Translations under genes and position numbers: made by a program
The notes under the pieces: model-generated
Seen by the model: only the letters and a program-made list of their open reading frames with translations
Database searches by the model: none
Told to the model about the DNA's origin: nothing
Assembly (NCBI RefSeq): GCF_002775205.1
Contig: NC_036456.1
Coordinates: 20,733,968-20,797,967, forward strand
Source of the DNA: Xiphophorus maculatus
Lineage: Eukaryota; Chordata; Actinopteri; Cyprinodontiformes; Poeciliidae
Length of the DNA stretch: 64,000 bases
Reading direction: 5' to 3'
Shown: positions 12,001 through 24,773 of the stretch, piece by piece
Numbering within the stretch: the first letter of the stretch is position 1
How the letters are laid out: each line of letters begins with the position of its first letter

Positions 12001-13702
12001 CTCTCTCACACAACGCCTCCGCTGCCATCAGACCCACAAACCGAACCCGACCTGATCTGAACCCGGCCAGGTTCTGTTGGGCCTCAGATGTTCTGGACAC
12101 CAAGGACCAGAAACCTGGCACAGATTAGTGGCCCAGAACCTCCAGGTTCTTCTGGACCAGAACCAGGGCCAAACTGGGCCTGGATTAACAGGGTGAGGCT
12201 CCAGGTTCTTCTGGACTCAGTACCGGACTCAGGTCCGGATTGATACTGATTCTAAAGGTTTGGGTCCAGATTAAAGTTTGAGTTCATATTTGGACTCTAA
12301 TCTGGAGTCGGATCTGGAACTGGGTTGTAATCCGGGTCCAGTTCTGGACTACAGATTGGATTAATATCTGGATCTGGTTCTGAACTCCAGATTTAAATCT
12401 GGATCCATATTTATACAGAGACCAAACACAATCAGCTTTGGGTCGGTTCTGACTCGGTTAACGGTCTGGATTCAGTTGATGCTAAAATCCAGATTAAATG
12501 TAAACTCAGGTTTAATCTGGATTCAGTCGGACATCTGGGTCCAAACTCAGGAACCGGTTCCTGTCTTGGTCCAGGTCCTGATTAATGGCTCCTGGTTTCC
12601 TCCTCGGGACTGGATTAACATCAGAACCTCAATCTAAACCCGACTCCAGATTAAATCACAATAAGATAAGATTTATTTGTCATTGTCATCAACAGATTAC
12701 GAGATTGAGATTCCTGATTAACATCAGAATCCAGATTAAAGCAGACAGATTGGGTTTCAATCCAGATCCAGAGATTAGTTTTAGCTCGATGTGAACATCT
12801 GGTTCTGGATTGGTTCTGGTCTAGAATCATCCCTGAGGTCAGATCTAGATTGGTTCTGGACTTTAATCTGGATTAAAACCAGGATTCAGATCTGAACTCA
12901 TGTTGGGCTCAGAATTGGGTCAGGTTCTGGATTTTGATCTAAACTGAATATTTTAATCTGAATTCAGATAAAAACTGGTTTCGGAACCAGAACTTGGAAT
13001 CTAGGGTCCAGATTAAGGTTGGAAATGTGGCTAATCTGTTTTTGCTTTGTTCTGGACCAGCAGAACCAACAGAACCAGTAAAACCAGTCTGAATTTAAAC
13101 TGGGATGTTCAGAACCGCAGATCTTTGCTCTGCTCTGGCGTTGCGTCTTGGCAGAGACTGACGAAACGATTCACTCGCCAGAACTGATAAAGGTTCTGGT
13201 TCTGGGTCGGTCTGGTTCCTCAGCCTGTCCCAGTCAGACCCAGTTGACCTAGAGACCCACTAACCAGTGATGGAGGGTGGACCTCTGATGTTCTGAAGGT
13301 TTGGTCTGGGTTGGTGTGAACCAGAACCAGAACCAGAACCAGCAGCTCCAGAGGAGCAGAGGTCGGCCTTCATCAGCAGACTGGAACAGATTACATAACG
13401 GACCTCGGTCCCAGCAGGCTTGGACCCGGCAGAACCAACAGAACCATCGTTGATTGGACCCAGCAGAACCAACAGAACCATCGTTGTTTGGACCCGGCAG
13501 AACCAGAACATTCTGCTGCTTTACAGACATGACGTCTGTTGAGGCGTATCTCAATGCTCCACTGCTGATCGTCGCCCCCTGCTGGCCGACAGCTGCAGGT
13601 CCAGATGGGTCAACTAAAGGTCAGATTTAAACCGGACTGCTGGGGTCAGGAGGTCATGATGGTTAATGATGGCAGCATGGAGGTCAGAGGTCAGAGTTTA
13701 TG
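12001..13702. other. Intergenic region between corin and nfxl1
   Basis: Mostly degenerate repeats of GGATTAAxATC and CCAGAACC words with no credible coding frame. A possible nfxl1 polyadenylation signal (AATAAA on the minus strand) lies near 13704, after the nfxl1 stop at 14007. Confidence 0.6.
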
Positions 13703-14006
13703 GTTTATTTCTCCAAAACAAAAAGAAAATCATGAGATTTTACAGGAAAACCATTTTCTGCAGTATTGTGTGAAACGGCGTCTCTGATTGGTCAGATCAC
13801 AGATCACCTGACCTCTGGAGCTCCAGGGATCATTTTCAGTTTGATACGCAAAAAAAGTTACAAAGTTTACAGGAAATAAAGAAAAGAAGAAGAAACATCA
13901 GCTGGAGGACCAGCGTCTGATCTGGAGGATTCATTTAAACCAACGAGGAAGAAAACATGAACCGTTCCCGTTTGGCTTCTCGGTCAGAGAGGTGACCTTT
14001 GACCCC

Positions 14007-16781
14007 TCAGGCCAGGCTCAGCAGGTAGTAGGCAGCGGCAGACAGCAGAGCGCCCCCCAGTGGCAGCAGGAGGAAGGTGGTGCACCTCCTCCTCCACCTC
14101 CTGGCCCTCTCCTGCTCCTCGTCCACCTCCTCCCTCCGGCCGCGCCGCTTCGACCTCCGACCTCCTCGCTGCTGCCGCTTCTCAAAGGCCTCCAGCTCCT
14201 CCTGGTGGAGCAGAGGGAGAATGTCAGGATGAAACCTCTGGGCCAGAACCGGGTTAATGGACCAGAACCGGGTTAATGGACCAGAGGTCGGATCAGCAGA
14301 ACCAAACCTCCCTCTAAGAACCTGGCCGTCCTCCAGACTCACCTGAAGCTTCTTCTGCTCCTCCTCCAGGGCGGCTTGTTGCTCCGCCTCCTTCACCTGG
14401 AGAACAAACAGTCAGACAGTGACCAGGTGTGTGTGTGTCTCCAGGTGTGTGTGTGTCTCCAGGAGTGTGTGTGTACCTGGCTGGCCTTCCTCTCCTGGTC
14501 TTTGCAGACGAGGTCACACTGAAGTTCACTCTGAGCCGCCAGAGAACACGTCACTTCCTGAAAGGACAGCTGGAGGTCACATGACGCTCTCAGCCAATCA
14601 GGAGGCTGGTTTATGACTTCAACGCTTTGATTTCCCGCCTTTTTAATTTCACATAAGTTGGATATTTTCACATAACAACCATAAAGTTAATTGTAAATAG
14701 TTACGCTAAAGCACTAAACCAACATGGTATCTAGCATTAGCTAATGCTAAAGCGCTGTAACAACATGGTATTTAGAGTTAGCTGAAGCTAGGCCTGTCGC
14801 GATAAACGATAAATCGATTAATCGTACAATAAATTAAAGCTATCGACGTCATTTTAATTATCGGCTTTATCGTCTCTTTCGACCTTTTTCTCTTTCAGCT
14901 AATGAGACCGAATGAAAAAAGGCTCAACTCCGGTGCTCTCCACTGACCTCTGACCTCATTTCCTTAGTGTAAAGCCCAGCGCAGACTACACGATCTTAGA
15001 GCTGTCGGCCGATTGTCGGCCCATTTTTAAAACCTGACAGACCCACACATTAGCCGACAGAAATCCTAGGTATAACGGTTCGATCGGGTTCGGTCCTGCC
15101 ATGTGGTGTCCAACAATGGGCACAAAATAATGGCTACAAGTTCAGTGAACTAATTTTAAAACCAGGCATTAATCAATGCTTTACTACAATCTACCTGCAA
15201 TGCATGTGGCTAGTGCAGGGGTGGGCAACTCCAGGCCTCGAGGGCCGGTCTCCTGCAACTTTTAGATGCATCTCTATTTCAACACACCTGAGTCAAATAA
15301 TGAGGTCATTAGCAGGACTCTGGAGAACTTGACTGCACTTAGGAGGAGGTGATAGGAGGTGATTCAGCTACTGGATTCAAGTGTGTTGGAACAGGGAGAC
15401 ATCCAAGAGTTGCAGGACACTGGCCCTTAAGGACCAGGATTGCCCACCCCTGGGCTAGTGTCAGCGTAAAGTCCTGACTGAATGAAAATCATTAGAACCT
15501 ATTTACGTTAACGAAGAACAGCTGAAAAGTTACCGGGTTTATCAACTGCGGTAGCAATTTCGCTCCAACTCCTCCTCTTGTCATTTCTATATTCTTTGCA
15601 TGTTGAATAAACATTAATGTTGTTTCCACTATCATCTCCAATGTCCGCTGGACTTCGGGTTGTGCTGTGTCAGCTGTTTGGGATTCCCCTCCATAATTTA
15701 CCCTCAGAAAGCAGGAGGAGAATCTGAGCTTTCTGATTGGCTGCCTGTCACATTCAACAGGCTGCGTTAAGATCCCAGTCGGGGAAAAACCCTGATTTAG
15801 ATCAGAGCGGCAACGACGATCTACCGTAACACACCACACAATCTTAGAAAGATCAACGATCTAAGATTGTTGTAAGGGGAAAAATAGGAGCAAAAAATCA
15901 TGTAGTGTGAACTATTGCATCAGGTAGTCGATGTGCCCATCTTCTCTATTTAAATCTAATTATTACTGAAGGGCAACATAATATACAGACTTCATAATCT
16001 GCACTCTTTTAGTTGAATGCAGTATTTATTTCCACTTTGGCTTTATGTTGTTTAGTTTTTATCAAGTACATTTTTTATTAATAGAGACTGAGAATCCATT
16101 TTATTTTTGGTTGTTTTGTTTATTTTGTTTATCAGCTCCAGTGTTAAATATTCTTTTGAAAATAAAGTGTATCTATCTTTGGCAGGAAATCACATGCATT
16201 ATTACATCATTTCCATTAAATCAGTGTAAAAAGGTCTTCAAACAATATTATCATTTATCGCAATAATTTTTGAGACAATTAATCGTTGAGCAAAATTTGC
16301 TATCGTGACAGGCCTAGCTGAAGCTAAAACGCTATAAGAGCATGAATAAAACTACTTCAAGAATTAAACAGTCAACAAACCAAAACTTCAACACAGATGT
16401 GAATTAGAATTAGAGCTTTAGAATCTGGAAAAATAATTTATTTAAAGCTAAATTTACTAAATGTTACTAAAAATGAGCCATTAGCTCAGCTACAAGTGGA
16501 TCAGCTGAGCTACTGGGAACCAACAGGGACTGAGAAAACACTCTGCTGGTTAAACCGCTGCTTCTTGTGTTGACCTTTGACCTGCTGGCCTCCAGCAGCG
16601 TCTCCATCCGTCAGACAGGAATCAGAACCAGGAAGTTAGAACCAGCGTTTAAATGTTGGCGACTGTTTACCTTCTTGATCCTCTTGCATGGACACCTGAG
16701 CTTCACCTTCTGCTGACACGTCTCCTCACACACACCTGGATGGCACACCTGCTTACAGCGATGGCCGCAGCTCAGCTACAC

Positions 16782-16817
<36 letters not shown>

Positions 16818-17424
16818 CGCTCCAAACACAGCAGAGCAACAGAACCGGGTCCAGCCTGAGGGTTCTGGTCCAGTGAAGGCAGAGAAAACAAACCATGTGT
16901 CTCTAAACGCAGCTGTTAGATCAGAGACGCTCCAGAGGTCTGAGAGCAGACCCCCCCCTCTGACCACCTCCAAACATCCTGCCCTCTGATTGGCTGCAGC
17001 TCTGGACTCGCTCCAACAGGAGGAAACCTTTAAAGGGCCGGTCTCATGTTTTAGACCCATTTTACAGCACAAACCAGTAACTGTGTTACCTTCAGTTGTT
17101 AGAAAATGCTGTATATATATCAACATATGTAAAAGCTCCGCCTCCAGGAAGTAATCCCAACATGGCTCCTCTATTAACCCTTTAACAGCATTTCCACCAG
17201 CTGAGAGGGCGGGGCTAGGTCCAATCAGGCGTTTATGAAAGCTGAATGGTTGCCATGGAGACTACAGGATTTATCAAACATGAAAGAATCAAACTCCAGG
17301 TTTGTTTTTGATGAGTGAAAAACATTAAAACATGAGTTGGTTTTACGTGACACTGGCCCTTTAAGATCTCTTGGTTCCACATGTAAACAGGAAGTGGCTC
17401 CATAACGAGCCAATCAAAAGCCTC

Positions 17425-17507
<83 letters not shown>

Positions 17508-20500
17508 CTCTTTAGGACACTGGTTGCTGCAGGAGCCCAGCTGGATCCTGGTTGGCTCGTCGGCAGCCGTCAGCTTCCTGCAGACAGCTGATTGGTTCAG
17601 ACCCGGCACGGCAACTGATGGACGGCGTTGCCATGGAAACCCCACTCACCTGCACTCCAGGTAAAGCGTGCTGATCCGGCAGTGGCAGCGCTGGCGGAGC
17701 ATCTGGCTGCAGGGGGGGCAGTCGCCGGGGTGACAGGGGCGGGGGCAGGGGTGGGGACAGCCGGGGGGGCGGGGCTTAGCGCAGCCTTCCTCACACGCCT
17801 CGCACTGCGGGGACACCCGATTGGTTAACGGGGCCCTTCCCGCTGCGCTCTGACCAACGAGAGGCGGTCTCACCTGGTTGCCGTCGGTAACCAGGTGGCA
17901 CTCCCGGCTGCAGCCGTGGTTCAAGCAGGCCAGCGGGCGCCCGCAGGCCCGACCGCAGGAGAAACGGCCCTGGCGGTGACACGGGACCGGGCTCACCTGC
18001 ACACACACAGAACCAGCAGCTGGAGCAGCAGACGGGCCGGGACGCAAAGGTCACGGAAGGTCAGAGAAGGTCAGAGAAGGTCGCAGCAGATAGAGGAGCC
18101 GGGAGGACAGCGGCTGACATTTACAGCGAGGAACAGAAAACAAAGAGCCGAGATGGAGAGATAGGAGGAGGAAGATACGGACCGGAACCGAGTCGGACTC
18201 AGCAGAACTCTGCTGCAGAGTAAAAAGACAACAGGAGGAAACAGGTTCTGGTTCTGGTTCTTACCTCGTGCTCTCCGAAGCAGGACCTGAAACACAAACA
18301 GAGAAAACATCAGACAGGAAGGAACCGGTCCGGTCCGGTCCGGTCCAGCTGGGAGGAACACGGTTCTGGACCTTGGTCTGGCCTCAGAACTGTTCTGGTT
18401 CTGTTTGACCAGAACCTCTGACCCAGTTACTACTCTGCAGGCTGACCAGAACCCAGAAACCGGGCCAGAACCTAACCCAGCTCAAGTTCTGTTCTGGACC
18501 TGGATCACAGCGGTTCTGAAGGCCCGCCTCCAGCTGCTGACGCCACCGTCCCTCTGATCCGACTGGGAGGTCAAACAGAACCGGTCCAGATCCGGGCCTG
18601 GCGGGGAGTCAGAACTTTGTTCTCACAGGACAAACAACCCCAGGGTCCGACTGAGCACAGCTTCAACCAGAACCAGAACCAGGCTGTCGCAGGGCTGGGT
18701 GTCTGGACCAGAACCAGAGTGGAAGCTGCTGCTGCGGCGCCTCCAGAACCAGATGGCTGCTGTTTGGGTCGGAGGTGAACTAATGACTGCTATCAGAACC
18801 GGCAGGCGGGCTCAGCGCTAATGGGTCATGACAGAACCGGGCCCAGCAGAACCTGACTGCTGTTCATCTGGCTTCTGGCCCAGTTTGACTCTAACAGAAC
18901 CAGAAGCTTCCAGCATTGGGTCGGGTTCAGTCAGAACCAGATGGTTCTGGTTAAAACATTTTATAAATAAATAAACATAGAATGAGACTGAATAGATCCG
19001 CCTGCTGGACCGACCAGGTTAGTAACGTAGATAATCAGCATAGATCAGCCCTCACAGTGTTGCTTCAGTCTGTGTGTTCTGACCCGGACCAGAACCGGGT
19101 CGGTACCTACGTGGGGATGGGGACCTGGCAGGGTGGGCAGGGCAGCGCTTTCTTCGTGAAGGTCGGTTCCGCCGGCTGCTCCCAGGGCCCGGCCAACTGG
19201 ACCTGGACACACAGAGGTGGAGCGGTCGGTTCCGATCGGACCCGGTTCGGACTCGGCCACAGCGGTTTCCACGGCGACGGCATACCTGCTGGGACCGGAC
19301 CAGCACCAGGTCGTGGCAGGGCCGGGGGCAGGCGTGGCGGCAGCCGGGCAGCGGCAGCAGGCAGGGCCGCGCGCAGGGCGGGCAGGGCCCCGGGTGGCAG
19401 CGGTGGGGATCCCCGTCCCGGTGGTGGCAGCTGGGGGGCAGCCTGCGGGCAGAGACAGGGCTGACGACCCGCCGGACCTCAGAACCGCCGGCCCGGTACG
19501 ACGCCTACCTGCAGGGCTCCCTGCAGCGCGGCGGCTTGGTGCTGCGCTCTCGGCCGCACGGAACCACCAGAACCGACGAGCCGCAGCTGCAGCGGACCGG
19601 AACCGTCTCCGGACACGGGTAGCAGCTTCCTAGGGACGGACAGCGGGTCAAAACCGGACCGCCTTCAGAGGTCTGTACAAAACTGTCCAGGTTCTACAGA
19701 CACCTGAACCAGACCAGTCGGATCAGAACCAGAATATTCTTGACTAAAACTGACTTTGGACCAGAACCCAGGATGAATTCTGGTCCAGAACCTCAACAGA
19801 ACTTCATGGACCTGCAGGAGAAGGTTCTGGTCTGTGATCAGAACCGGTCTGGGCTCAGCCAGTTCTGTTTGGACCCGGTCAGAACCACTGCAGGCCTCAT
19901 TAAAATGCCTCAGAGGCAGCAGCTGATTGGCCCGGCTAGCCTGCTCCAGTTAACAGATGGGTTCTGGTTCTGATCCGGCTCGCCTGCTCCAGATAACAGA
20001 CGGGTTCTGGTTCTGATCCGGCTCACATCAGCACTGCAGTCTGAGAGGTCAGAGGTCACACACTGACTAACAGGACGGACCCGGCATCAGAACCAGAACC
20101 AGGCTTACACAAACATGAAGCGCCACGCGCTCAGCGCTTATCGGTCAGGCGTTGCCGCAGCAACGGAAAGGTCAAAGCAGCCAATCGGCACGCAGACGGC
20201 TGAACACTGCCGGGAACCAATCAGAGGCTGAGATGGTTTATCGGGAACAATGGAGACACACACACTGATACACACTCTCTCTCTCCTTCCTCTCAGTGAG
20301 GGTGTGTGTGTGTATCAGTGTGTGTTTATCAGTCGGGGGAAATGTCAGCTGAATGAGCTGCAGAAGGCGTCAGAGGTCAGAGTTCAGACCTGAGGCTCTG
20401 AACTCTGAACAGAAAACAGAAATTTAGTTTCTGAAAGAAATAAAAAATAATTTATTAAAGAAAACAAAGATTGGTTCTGGTCCAAATACTCCTGGTCAGA

Positions 20501-23500
20501 ACTGATTATCAATGAAACACTGCTGGCTGCACAGAGCGCTGTGATCCAGGTATATTACTGGAAGGTTGAGTGGAAGGAAAAACTACAGCAGGAAAGTAGC
20601 AACAGTAAGTTTCCCTTCTGAATGTTCTCAGATTATTTTCTGATTCACAGATGAAGTTAAAGTAAATTTAACTGGCAGTTTTTCATCTCACTGCTGGCAG
20701 CAGAACCAGATCAATGATTACTGATCGACTGATCGGATCATTATGGACGATTATGTAACCAGGTGGTCGGTGCCGTTACCTTGGTGACAGACGGAGGGAC
20801 ACTTATGGTTCCGGCAGCCCAGAGTCCGACCACAGATCTGATCGCAGGGGGGGCAGTTACCAGGGCAACACTGAGACACAGAGCATCATGGGAAAGTGAG
20901 TTTAAACCGGACTGCTACCTGGTCATTAGGTAAGGAGCTAAAGACGACCTCTGACCTTCCTCCTGCACTGGTGTCTCTGGCAGTTCCTGGTCTGAGGACA
21001 CTTGGCGTCACAGAGGTACTCCTTATGGCACGCCATCGGCTTCCTGTGGCGCCCGCAGCGGCACGCCTTCTCCACCTCCTGCAGGACGACAGCGGTACTG
21101 CAACAGCTGCTGCAACGAGCGTGTGTGTGTGACAGAGACGGTGTGTGTGTGTGTGACAGAGACGGTGTGTGGGTGTGTGTGTGACAGAGACGGTGTGTGG
21201 GTGTGTGTGTGTATGACAGAGACGGTGTGTGGGTGTGTGTGTGTGTGTGTGTAACAGAGACAGTGTGTGTGTGTGTGTGACCTGTCTGCAGGTCTCGCAG
21301 CTCCCTCGGTGGCATCGCATCGAACACGTGTGCTTCAGACACGACAGGCGGCGGTCACACGTGTCGCCGCAGGGCAGCACTTCCTCTGTACACGGCAGAG
21401 ACGACTCTACACACACACAAACACGAGTTTAACTCCAGAACCAGAACCGAACCACAGCAGAACCCGTTGTGTGTCTCTTACTGGTCTTCCCGCAGGGACA
21501 GGACCTGCTGACGGACCGGGGACATGGAGGACACGCTCCATCGTGACACACGTCCTCACAGGTGTGATTCCCACAGGACAGCCGCGCTCCACACACCTGA
21601 CACACAAACACTGGATCAGAAACCCGACCCAGGTCCAACCGAGACAGAATCGGGTCAACTGGACCCAGGAGACCTTATATATGCTGATTCTAGCCAGCAG
21701 GGGGCGTCAGAGCAGCGTTAATTAGTCAATTTGTTCCAATGAGGATGAGCCGTTAGAGCTCTGGCTCCCCCTGGTGACCGGAGCTGGTACTGCACCAATA
21801 CCTGCTGGCAGGTCCAGCGGGGGCTGGCACAGGGCCTCTCTGCTGTCTGCCGCCCACACACACACCTCTGGAGGCTGACCCTGGGACAGGGGGGGCACTC
21901 TGACACACACACACACACAGAAGGTCAGTCTGAGGTCACAACAATGTTTCATAGGATACAATAATCTAACTGGGATCAGAGCCACAGAAAAATTCAACAT
22001 GGCCGCCATGTTGAATTTGACAATATTTATCACATGAATACATCTGGTGTCGTATTATCCAAACTGGACCCATAAAAATCAAATTTACTAATAATTTTTG
22101 TATTTTTCAAGATGGCCACCATGGAAAACTGTTTTTGTGTGTGGTGGATATTCTAGTGGATATTTGTCAAGATGGCTGCCATGATTGTATTAGAGAATGC
22201 GTCTAAAACTTGCTGTACTTATTGCCGGCTAGCCAAAAGTTAGGTCCACTGATCACTAATTCGCTAAACAAGAATTTTAGCTACAATATCACCAAACATC
22301 AATATATTAGCAGAAGAGTTGGAAAGAACAAAAACGATGCAGAAGCAAATGCTAAAAAGCTAAACACAAAAATATTAGCAGAAGCTAAGTGTCCTTCCAG
22401 ACAAGCACTTTGTGAAACTAGCTAACAAAGTGCTTGGATTCTGATTCTGCTGCATATTATTACCTTATAGTTGTATGAAATGGATGAGCAAAGTGGAAAA
22501 CATCTGATGTGACACAAAGTTCATCCATGTCATGAAATGGGAAACATTTTATGACAATTATTGGTTTAAAAGACTCAAAACTGATTCCATCAAAAGAATC
22601 CTGATATTGAAGGAACTGATATGCAACCTGAGGGGTTAGCATGCTAATGCTAACATTCACACCTGAAAGATGGGTACAGGTGTGTGTTTACCTGTATGAC
22701 AGGGCTGGGTACAGGTGTGCTGCTTACAGGCCAGCAGCTTCCCACACTGCTGCTGGCAGGACCAGGACTGGAGACGGAGAAAACAATGTAAAACTGAGGC
22801 AAGAACAAGATGGCCGCCTTGGCCGACAGCAGCTCCTTCATCCTGGAGCTGCAGGTAACATACTGACGGCTCATAGGAGCCTGACACGACCACCTTCGGT
22901 CAGTTACCTTGTTGCTACAGCGACGGGGGAGGGGCTTAGCTTTGCCACACAGGCAGGACACAGACACCATCTTTGGACATGGCGGACATGGACCTGGAGA
23001 CACGCAGAGACGGAGCGGGTTCAGGCTGGTTGCCATGGCGCCCTCTGACTGAGGACTGGTTCTGGTCGGTAACCAGCATCAGAACCAGGTGTGTGCGGTT
23101 ACCAGGGTGACAGAGCAGCAGGCAGGTGTGTCCACAGCTGGGTTTGAGCTCCTGCTGGCAGACAGAGCCGCAGGAGTGAGGAACCAGCCAGGGGTCGGCT
23201 GGAGGGTCCTGCAGCTTCCCGCAGTAGCACATGTACCTGAACGCAACACGGAGACAAGAGGGCCCAGTGGGTCAGAACCTCAGAGCCAGACTCTGGACCA
23301 GTCAAAGTAAAGGCCTACCTGTTGGGTGTGGCGCTGGGAGGATATTCGGTTCTGCACTTTGGACTGAGGAGAGAGGATGAGGAGAGCTAAAATATTCCTG
23401 CAGGCAGTGAACGCACCACAGGATGACCTGAATCAGATGACTGAAACGGTAAAACCAGCCTGAACGTAGCAGTCTGTGTTCCTCACCACGGCCAGGGATG

Positions 23501-24289
23501 CTGCTTCTGACCAAAGTCTTCATCTGTGGCAGAGGAGATGAGGAAGACCGAGTCTCTGGCCCACTTCTGGATGCAGGGCAGGTGGAAGAGGGAGAAGCAG
23601 CCGGAGCAGCTCCACACCTGGACAGGTGGAGTAAACCCTGAGTTCAGACTGACAGGTGGAGAAAATGCTGGGTGGTTGTGTGTGTAGGTGTGTGTGAGGG
23701 TGTGTGTCTACCGGCTGCGTCCTCTTCACCGAGGCGATGCAGATCAGGCAGGTTAGCGCTCCGGACTGAAACATGTCGCTGAGGTACTGGCCGGTTCTGG
23801 TCAGAGCCGACGCATCGCCGCCTGATCAGAGGGAGAACGGGTCAGAACCAGAACCAGACGGCGGTCCAGCTCAGCGCAGAATTGGGCTCACCTGTCTGGC
23901 TGGTGTAGGAGGTGAAGGTGGACTCCAGGATCCTTCCTCTCTGTCCGTCTCCATCATCATCATCGTCGTCGTTATCTTCGTCGGAGGAAGAGGAGCTGAC
24001 CCGACTCTCCACCAGGCGCAGGGCTGCGGCCTGGTTGGACCTCCGGATCTCCTCGAACTTGGACTGGACCGACTCACCTGCGTAGAGAGGGGGACAGTTC
24101 AGGTTCTGGATCGGTTCTGACACGCAGGGCTCCCAGATCTTCATCACCTTTGGCAGGTCCAGGGTTCGTCTTTGCCCCCCGTCCTGCTGGGACCCCCGGC
24201 CTGTCCTTCTGCAGGGGGCGGGGCCTCTCACCTTGACCCTCCTGACCCCGGCCCCGCCCCCTGCCCTGCTGTCTCCAGGCCGGCTCCAT
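14007..24289 (-). CDS. nfxl1: NFX1-type zinc finger protein NFXL1, complete, 24 coding exons
   Basis: Predicted 878 aa. Exons: 24148-24289, 23892-24077, 23712-23821, 23487-23617, 23319-23363, 23103-23236, 22908-22993, 22692-22767, 21802-21899, 21482-21596, 21282-21406, 20956-21078, 20780-20870, 19509-19629, 19286-19442, 19111-19202, 18265-18286, 17874-17996, 17650-17804, 17508-17577, 16671-16775, 14477-14557, 14343-14396, 14007-14201. All phases agree. An N-terminal basic region and an acidic DDDDDD stretch (exon 2) precede a PHD/RING-like finger (about residues 134-193; [26 protein letters not shown]). Many NFX1 fingers follow ([53 protein letters not shown]). A charged coiled coil ([17 protein letters not shown]) and a hydrophobic C-terminal segment ([19 protein letters not shown]) suggest a tail anchor. 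The family has been linked to transcriptional repression; its exact role is poorly defined. Human NFXL1 is 911 aa, so length fits. Exon 17 is only 22 bp. Confidence 0.97.
14789..16316. mobile_element. hAT-type non-autonomous transposon, 1.53 kb, with nested insertions
   Basis: Ends are TAGGCCTGTCGCGATA (left) and TATCGTGACAGGCCTA (right), imperfect inverted repeats. Both are flanked by the 8 bp duplication GCTGAAGC (14781-14788 and 16317-16324). Eight-base duplications are the hAT hallmark. No transposase is readable. It sits in the nfxl1 intron between coding exons 21 and 22 and contains a second hAT copy. Confidence 0.85.
15216..15452. mobile_element. Nested hAT MITE, 237 bp
   Basis: Starts CAGGGGTGGGCAA and ends TTGCCCACCCCTG, perfect 13 bp inverted repeats. 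The flanking 8 bp duplication GGCTAGTG lies at 15208-15215 and 15453-15460. It inserted into the larger hAT element after that element had landed. Confidence 0.92.
17034..17360. mobile_element. TTAA-flanked MITE, 327 bp (Kolobok- or piggyBac-like)
   Basis: TTAA is present at 17030-17033 and 17361-17364. Termini are AGGGCCGGTCTCATG and, inverted, AGGGCCAGTGTCACG, matching at 12 of 15 positions. No ORF. It lies in the nfxl1 intron between coding exons 20 and 21. Confidence 0.65.
17428..17505. repeat. (GT)n microsatellite at an nfxl1 splice donor
   Basis: (CA)n on the transcript strand, beginning two bases after the donor of the exon at 17508-17577 (GTACACAC). Confidence 0.95.
21120..21279. repeat. 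GT-rich minisatellite with ACAGAGACGGTGTG units
   Basis: GTGTGTGTGACAGAGACG units between nfxl1 coding exons 11 and 12. On the transcript strand it begins directly at the donor of exon 11 (GTCACACACAC). Confidence 0.9.
21991..22019. repeat. 29 bp palindrome with ATGGC core
   Basis: AAATTCAACATGGC, a central C, then its inverted complement GCCATGTTGAATTT: a perfect palindrome apart from the centre base. Related AAGATGG words occur near 22110, 22170 and 22808. Function unknown. Confidence 0.7.
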
Positions 24290-24687
24290 GGCAACGCCAC
24301 CAGGCTCTGACTGTAAAGGCAGAAAAAACCTGGAGTTACAGCTAACTGGACCAGTGCGCATGCGCCAGGTGTGTGGAGCCGAAACTGGGCTCGGTTCTGC
24401 TCCACATGGACCCCACCACCAGCCTGGGTTCTACCTCTGTCCCGGACCGGGCCGTTTCTTCTCGGAACCGGCTTAAACCAGCTGGGTCATATTACCTGCC
24501 AGCCAGGCTAACAGAGGCAAGCTAACAGGAGCTGAGGTTCGGATGAAAGCCGTCGGAACCAGCCGAACCCCGGCGGTAACCGCCTCACAAACACACACAG
24601 AGCAGTTAGCTGAAGCAGCGGCAGCAGCAGCTTCAGCCTCGGAGCTCAGAAACAAACAGAAGAGCCGCAGAAAGAAGGAAAACTCAC

Positions 24688-24741
24688 CTCAGCAGAGCGG
24701 AGAGGAGCCGCTGGACGCCGCTCACCGCTGCGCATGCGCAC
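24688..24741 (-). promoter_or_regulatory. Probable nfxl1 5' non-coding exon and core promoter (NRF1 palindrome)
   Basis: On the minus strand a splice donor CTGAG|GTGAGT at 24688 could join the acceptor TTTACAG just upstream of the nfxl1 ATG exon (about 24310). This implies a short untranslated first exon. A perfect palindromic NRF1-type site TGCGCATGCGCA lies at 24730-24741, and further CGCATGCG copies occur near 24355 and 24882. The transcription start is inferred, not observed. Confidence 0.6.
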
Positions 24742-24753
24742 TGACCGGCAGGG

Positions 24754-24773
24754 GCATGCTGGGCCTTGTAGTT
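24754..24773 (-). promoter_or_regulatory. ZNF143/THAP11 (Ronin)-like promoter site
   Basis: Read on the minus strand, the bases give ACTACAAGGCCCAGCATGC, very close to the known ACTACAAYTCCCAGCATGC element of ubiquitous vertebrate promoters. It sits next to the NRF1 palindrome, as expected for a TATA-less housekeeping promoter driving nfxl1. Confidence 0.6.

Noticed and set aside
11376-12121. Three long minus-strand Cys/Val-rich frames
   Set aside because: Artefacts of the ACACACTGAACAC minisatellite; only the last 19 codons (11490-11546) in one frame are the corin start.
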